NCBI GenBank assembly: GCA_037444005.1
Contig: JBBING010000028.1
Location: 1 to 25,310 of the forward strand
DNA: 25,310 nucleotides
Direction of reading: 5' to 3'
From: DATLZC01 sp037444005
GTDB taxonomy: Bacteria > Chloroflexota > Dehalococcoidia > DSTF01 > JACRBR01
Shown here: piece after piece, positions 21,846 through 25,310 of the stretch
Layout: every line of letters starts with the position of its first letter
Position numbering within the stretch: position 1 is the first letter of the stretch
Program-made: the position numbers and the translations under genes
The notes under the pieces: model-generated
Seen by the model: only the letters and a program-made list of their open reading frames with translations
What the model was told of the DNA's origin: nothing
Databases searched by the model: none

Positions 21846-22715
21846 CTAGAGCTCCACATACAGCACGCGGTCGAGCCCGGCGAGATCCTGCCGGATCTCG
21901 ACCCACGCGTCTGGAAACGCGCGCACGGCGGCCGCGCGGAGCTCTTCACCCTGCTGATCGCCGATCTCGCACAGCAGTAGCGCTCTCGGCGCGAGATGCG
22001 CGGGCGCCTGCGAGAGTAGCCGCTCGATAGTCTCGGTGCCGCGCGGACCGCCCACCAGCGCCTCGCGCGGTTCGTAGCGGGTGATCTCCGGCGCCAGGCC
22101 CGCCCAGTCCCCCGCGCTCACGTACGGCAGGTTCGCCACCACGAGGTCCGCCTTCGCCCGCAACGGCGACAGCAGGTCCCCCCGAACGAACGCAACGCGG
22201 TCTGCGACGGCGTGACGGGCGGCGTTCCTCCGCGCGAGGATGAGGGCAGGGACACTCGTGTCGACGGCGAGTACCCGCGCGCGGGGCCAGTGAACCGCCA
22301 ACGCCACCGCCAGCGCGCCGTTGCCGGTGCCGACGTCCACTACGAGCGGGCGCTCGAGCGGGGGCTCCCGCCCACGTAGCCATTCCAGCGCGATGTCGAC
22401 GAGCAGCTCCGTCTCCGGCCGCGGGATGAGCGCCTCCGGACCGCACTCCAGTTCGAGGCCGTAGAACTCCCGATGTCCGACGATATACGCGGTGGGCTCC
22501 CGAGCCAGACGCCTCGCGACGAGCGCTTCGAAGCGCGCGGCGACAGCATCGGGCAGCGGGTCGTGCAGGATTGCGAGCAGGTGAGCGCGGTCGCCGTTCA
22601 GGTTCAGAGCGTGGCGCAGGAGGATGTCGGCCTCGAGTTCGGCGTCCTCGATTCCGGCCTCGCGGAAGCGCCGCGCGGCGTCACGCATGGCCTCGCCGAC
22701 CGTGCGGCCCGTCAT
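21846..22715 (-). CDS. prmC: peptide chain release factor N5-glutamine methyltransferase
   Basis: PrmC methylates the Gln of the GGQ motif of release factors, here presumably the neighbouring PrfA. The 289-residue protein has the helical N-terminal domain (AYIVGHREFYGLELECGPEALIPRPETELLV), the SAM-binding VVDVGTGNGALAVALA (126-140) and the substrate-binding motif as NLPY (195-198) instead of the commoner NPPY. I chose the ATG at 22715 because GGAGGGG stands just before it; a GTG at 22742 would add nine residues covering that site. It lies 33 bases after prfA in the same direction and ends six bases from the convergent guaB3 stop. Confidence 0.95.
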   Translation of the reverse strand: MTGRTVGEAMRDAARRFREAGIEDAELEADILLRHALNLNGDRAHLLAILHDPLPDAVAARFEALVARRLAREPTAYIVGHREFYGLELECGPEALIPRPETELLVDIALEWLRGREPPLERPLVVDVGTGNGALAVALAVHWPRARVLAVDTSVPALILARRNAARHAVADRVAFVRGDLLSPLRAKADLVVANLPYVSAGDWAGLAPEITRYEPREALVGGPRGTETIERLLSQAPAHLAPRALLLCEIGDQQGEELRAAAVRAFPDAWVEIRQDLAGLDRVLYVEL

Positions 22716-22748
22716 CGCTCCCCTCCTGAAGGAGCGGTGCACGGAGGA

Positions 22749-23825
22749 TCAGGCCGCGCTCTCCTGGAGAAGCTTCGCCTGCTCCGCCGTCGCCACGGCG
22801 TCGATAAGCTCGTCGAGGTCTCCGTCGAGCACCTCCTGCAGTCCGTGCACCGTGAGGCCGATGCGGTGGTCCGTCACGCGGTCCTGGGGGAAGTTGTAGG
22901 TGCGAATCTTGCCGCCGCGCTCGCCGGTGCCGACCTGGGCGCGACGCGCCTCGGAGATCTCCTCCTCCTGCTCCCGCTTCTTCATGGCGAGCAGGCGGGC
23001 CCGCAGCACGGCCATCGCTTTCATCCGATTCTTGAGCTGCGAGCGTTCGTCCTGGCAGACCACCACCAGCCCTGTGGGCAGGTGCGTGATGCGCACGGCC
23101 GTCGCCACCTTGTTCACATTCTGGCCGCCCGCGCTTCCCGCGTGGAAGATGTCGATCCGCAGGTCCTTCTCGTCGATGGTCACATCGACCTCGTCGGCCT
23201 CGGGAAGCACCGCCACCGTCGCGGCCGAGGTGTGAATCCTCCCCTTGGCCTCCGTCGCCGGGACCCGCTGCACGCGATGCCCGCCGCTCTCGTACTTGAG
23301 ACGGGAGTACGCGCCCTTGCCGCGGACCTCGAAGATGACTTCCTTCAGCCCGCCGATGCCGATCTCGTTGGCCGACAGCACCTCCACCTTCCAGCCCTTG
23401 CGGTCCGCGTAGCGCGTGTACATGCGGAAGAGGTCAGCGGCCCACAGGGCCGCCTCGTCGCCGCCCTCACCCGCGCGGATCTCGACGATGACGTCGCGCT
23501 CATCGTGCGGGTCCTTCGGGAGGAGCGCCCGGCGAATGTCCTGCTCGATGCGGCGCAGGCGCTCGGTGAGAGTGGCGATCTCCTCGCGGGCGAGCTGCGC
23601 CAGCTCCGGGTCGCCTTCGGACACGACGGCCTGGGCGTCTTCGATGCCCTTCTGCGTCTCGCGGTACTGCCGGTACAGGGAAACGATGTCTTCCAGCGCC
23701 GCGCGCTCCTTCGCGAGCTCGGCCATGCGCTCATAGTCGGCCGCAACCTCGGGCCGGGCCATCTCCTCGGTCAGGCGGTCGTATTTTTCTTCGAGGGCGC
23801 GAACTCGATCCCACACGGTTCCCAC
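22749..23825 (-). CDS. prfA: peptide chain release factor 1
   Basis: RF1 recognises UAA and UAG stop codons. The 358-residue protein has the helical N-terminal domain, EIRAGEGGDEAALWAADLFRMY, the stop-codon-reading tripeptide PAT (189-191, in HRVQRVPATEAKGRIHTSAATVAVLPE), which marks RF1 rather than RF2, and the catalytic GGQ (233-235) in FHAGSAGGQNVNKVATAVRITH. The GGQ context (SAGGQN) differs slightly from the commoner GAGGQH. The start is GTG at 23825, with no clear ribosome site. prmC follows 33 bases downstream, the standard pairing. A terminator-like hairpin lies directly upstream of the start. Confidence 0.97.
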   Translation of the reverse strand: MGTVWDRVRALEEKYDRLTEEMARPEVAADYERMAELAKERAALEDIVSLYRQYRETQKGIEDAQAVVSEGDPELAQLAREEIATLTERLRRIEQDIRRALLPKDPHDERDVIVEIRAGEGGDEAALWAADLFRMYTRYADRKGWKVEVLSANEIGIGGLKEVIFEVRGKGAYSRLKYESGGHRVQRVPATEAKGRIHTSAATVAVLPEADEVDVTIDEKDLRIDIFHAGSAGGQNVNKVATAVRITHLPTGLVVVCQDERSQLKNRMKAMAVLRARLLAMKKREQEEEISEARRAQVGTGERGGKIRTYNFPQDRVTDHRIGLTVHGLQEVLDGDLDELIDAVATAEQAKLLQESAA

Positions 23826-23845
23826 TCACTGCGCCCCGACAGATC

Positions 23846-23868
23846 GAAACCCGCCGTGGGCGGGCTTC
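23846..23868 (-). terminator. terminator-like hairpin between prepilin peptidase gene and prfA
   Basis: On the - strand a 10-bp stem (23859-23868 with 23846-23855, one G-U pair) with a 3-base loop is followed by a short run ending TTTC within the stem foot. It lies 47 bases after the prepilin peptidase stop and 21 bases before prfA. It could end the upstream transcript or act as an attenuator, since little room remains for a separate prfA promoter. Confidence 0.5.
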
Positions 23869-23914
23869 AGGAGGCGCTCGCTTCTGCCGCAGTATACCAT
23901 CCGGAGCCCCGACC

Positions 23915-24637
23915 TCAGCCGAGGGGCGCCGCCGCCGGTCCCTGGACGAGCAGCGTGACTACCGCGCCGAGGGCGATGAACGGCGCATAGGGCATCGGCG
24001 CCCCGCGGGGCCGAAGACGCAACGCCAGGAGCGCCCCCGCCACGACGCCGCCCGAGATCGCCATGAGCAGCAACGCCGGAACGACGGCCCGCAGCCCGAG
24101 GGCGAGCCCGGCGAACAGCGCCAGCTTCGCGTCGCCCATCCCCATGCTCGAGGTCAGGAGGGCCGGGACGAACAGGATGCCGCCCGCCAGGAGACCGCCG
24201 GCGAGCACGTCCGCCGCGCTCGCGTCGGGCGCCACCAGACCGAGGACCAGCGCCGCGAGAATGGCCGGGTACGTCACCACGTTGGGGACGCGGTAGCTCA
24301 TCAGGTCCGTCGCGCTGCACAGCACGAACACGGCCGCGCACCCGGCCATGACGGCCTGCGCCCACGGTGTATCGAAGCGGGCTCCCGCTGCGGCGAACAC
24401 ACCCACGGTCACGCCGACGACCGCGACGGTCCGCCACGAGTACCGGGGGTGCACGACGACCTGCCCGCCCTCGCCGGCGAGCGCTGCATGCGGGGCGACG
24501 CCTTCGTTCGGCGCAGCCTCTGCGCCCGGGTCGACCTCGTCCGCGGCGTCCGGCGGCCACGCCAGCGCGACCGCGAGCCGGTCCAGAACCAGGCCCACCG
24601 GCAGACCGACGAGGCCCATGAGAGCGGCAGCGAGCAC
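23915..24637 (-). CDS. A24-family prepilin peptidase lacking the cysteine domain
   Basis: This integral membrane aspartyl protease cleaves type IV prepilin-like leaders. The two catalytic aspartates are D111 in CSATDLMSYRVPN and D169 in SSMGMGDAKLALFAGLALG, the GxGD signature. About six hydrophobic segments run from 73 to 235. The 240-residue protein lacks the CxxC pairs of the zinc-binding, N-methylating domain of PilD. In that position is a short hydrophobic segment (1-27) and an acidic, Ala/Pro-rich linker (28-62), so it probably cleaves but does not methylate, or belongs to a TadV/archaeal-like branch. The start is GTG at 24637, with GGAGGAG seven bases upstream. No pilin genes are in the window, so its substrates lie elsewhere. 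Confidence 0.88.
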   Translation of the reverse strand: MLAAALMGLVGLPVGLVLDRLAVALAWPPDAADEVDPGAEAAPNEGVAPHAALAGEGGQVVVHPRYSWRTVAVVGVTVGVFAAAGARFDTPWAQAVMAGCAAVFVLCSATDLMSYRVPNVVTYPAILAALVLGLVAPDASAADVLAGGLLAGGILFVPALLTSSMGMGDAKLALFAGLALGLRAVVPALLLMAISGGVVAGALLALRLRPRGAPMPYAPFIALGAVVTLLVQGPAAAPLG

Positions 24638-24685
24638 GGATGCGCTCCTCCGGACGCGAAGCGTCCTCTGAGCAGATCATCGGCC

Positions 24686-24717
24686 GCGGGCGGCCCGCCT
24701 CCAGCGGAGGAGCCCGC
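24686..24717 (-). terminator. possible terminator hairpin after the peroxiredoxin gene
   Basis: GCGGGC (24686-24691) can pair with GCCCGC (24712-24717), and inside it CCTCC (24698-24702) pairs with GGAGG (24706-24710). No U-run follows on the - strand. It lies 15 bases after the peroxiredoxin stop. Confidence 0.35.
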
Positions 24718-24732
24718 TCGATGTGGTGCGTC

Positions 24733-25179
24733 TCAGCCGAGCGCCGCCAACGCCTCCTTGTGGTCTCGCGGCTGCGTCATCGCGTTGTGCACCACGTACT
24801 GGACGATGCCGTTCTCGTCGATGACCACCGTCATGCGCTCGGCGGCGCCGGCCGCCTCGTTCCAGCAGCCGTAGAGCCGGGCCACGTCGCCCTTCGGGTC
24901 GGCCAGCAGGCTCTGGCGAAGCCCGTGCTTCTCCCTGAACGCGCGATGCGCCCAGATGGAGTCTCGGCTGATCCCGAAGACCTTCGCGCCCTTCTGCTCG
25001 AAGGCGCTGTAATCGTCGCTGTAGGCGCACAGCTCGTTTGTACAGATGGGCGAGAAGTCGGCGGGATAGAAGACGAGCACGACGGGATGTCCTCTCAGTT
25101 TGCTGAGCGTGACCTCCTGGTTGTTCTCGTCCCTCAGCGTGAAGTCGGGCGCCTCCTCGCCCACACGTACAGCGGCCAT
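24733..25179 (-). CDS. peroxiredoxin, Bcp/PrxQ type
   Basis: This 148-residue thiol peroxidase reduces hydrogen or organic peroxides. The N terminus VGEEAPDFTLRDENNQEVTLSKLRG and FYPADFSPICTNELCAY are typical of AhpC/TSA proteins. The peroxidatic Cys is C46 in the PxxxSxxC form of the usual PxxxTxxC, and C51, five residues on, is the resolving Cys of the Bcp/PrxQ atypical two-Cys class. DPKGDVARLYGCWNE and AERMTVVIDENGIVQYVVH complete the fold. The ATG has AGGAGG seven bases upstream. It is cytosolic, with no signal peptide. A weak -10-like TATAGC (complement of 25237-25242) and a dyad lie upstream. Confidence 0.94.
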   Translation of the reverse strand: MAAVRVGEEAPDFTLRDENNQEVTLSKLRGHPVVLVFYPADFSPICTNELCAYSDDYSAFEQKGAKVFGISRDSIWAHRAFREKHGLRQSLLADPKGDVARLYGCWNEAAGAAERMTVVIDENGIVQYVVHNAMTQPRDHKEALAALG

Positions 25180-25201
25180 GGCGAATCCTCCTGGATGCAT
25201 G

Positions 25202-25222
25202 GATGTCCATCATTCTGACATC
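25202..25222. promoter_or_regulatory. operator-like inverted repeat upstream of the peroxiredoxin gene
   Basis: GATGTC (25202-25207) and GACATC (25217-25222) form a perfect inverted repeat with a 9-base spacer in the presumed 5' UTR, between a weak -10 element and the ribosome site. The same hexamers, in opposite arrangement, make up the dyad near the HxlR gene. The rest of 25223-25310 shows no gene. Confidence 0.35.
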
Positions 25223-25310
25223 CCTCGGGCGATGCGGCTATACTCGCGCCATCGGGTGTCTTGATCGCCGTTGGTGGGCGGGTTGCGGAATTGGCGGGTA
25301 GATCGCGAGT

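Overview
The window is about 25 kb of compact, GC-rich (roughly two-thirds G+C) bacterial chromosome with short intergenic gaps. I see no rRNA, tRNA, insertion sequence, prophage or CRISPR. Several traits point to a Chloroflexota (Dehalococcoidia-like) or similar high-GC bacterium: a lipoprotein ending in a long Thr-Pro-Ala-Asn tail, a CBS-less GuaB3-type IMP dehydrogenase, an AhbC/NirJ1-like radical SAM enzyme in a hem/siroheme cluster, and a run of rsmI, metG, tatD and a polyprenyl synthase. This taxonomic call is inference from gene content only. Region 1 (1-9.9 kb) is a tetrapyrrole locus. hemL lies on the + strand, followed by a small membrane protein with a decayed GGDEF fold. On the - strand runs a tightly coupled seven-gene operon: HTH regulator, AhbC-like radical SAM, precorrin-2 dehydrogenase, hemA, hemC, cobA-hemD fusion, hemB. 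A good sigma70-type promoter stands at 9669-9698. With hemL this gives the route from glutamyl-tRNA to sirohydrochlorin. The radical SAM gene suggests continuation by the siroheme-dependent haem pathway; no hemE/hemG/hemH genes are present here. Region 2 (9.8-12.4 kb) holds a lipoprotein gene with a possible ECF-sigma promoter, and a divergent pair (HxlR-family regulator and a 68-residue zinc-ribbon protein) whose two promoters share one dyad. A strong terminator and an SDR dehydrogenase follow. Region 3 (12.4-20.4 kb) is a long - strand run: rsmI, metG, tatD, polyprenyl diphosphate synthase, fmdB-like, membrane protein, purC and an acetolactate-synthase-like ThDP enzyme. Gaps are at most 71 bases and several genes overlap. 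Region 4 (20.5-21.8 kb) is guaB3 on the + strand. Its 5' UTR folds on paper into a multi-helix structure closed by an 8-bp stem starting at the predicted transcription start, with an internal sequence complementary to the ribosome-binding site. This is the best candidate for an undescribed regulatory element. Region 5 (21.8-25.3 kb) is a - strand group: Bcp/PrxQ-type peroxiredoxin, a prepilin peptidase without the cysteine domain, prfA and prmC. Coordinates, motifs and base pairings were read by eye; no alignment, folding or database search was run.
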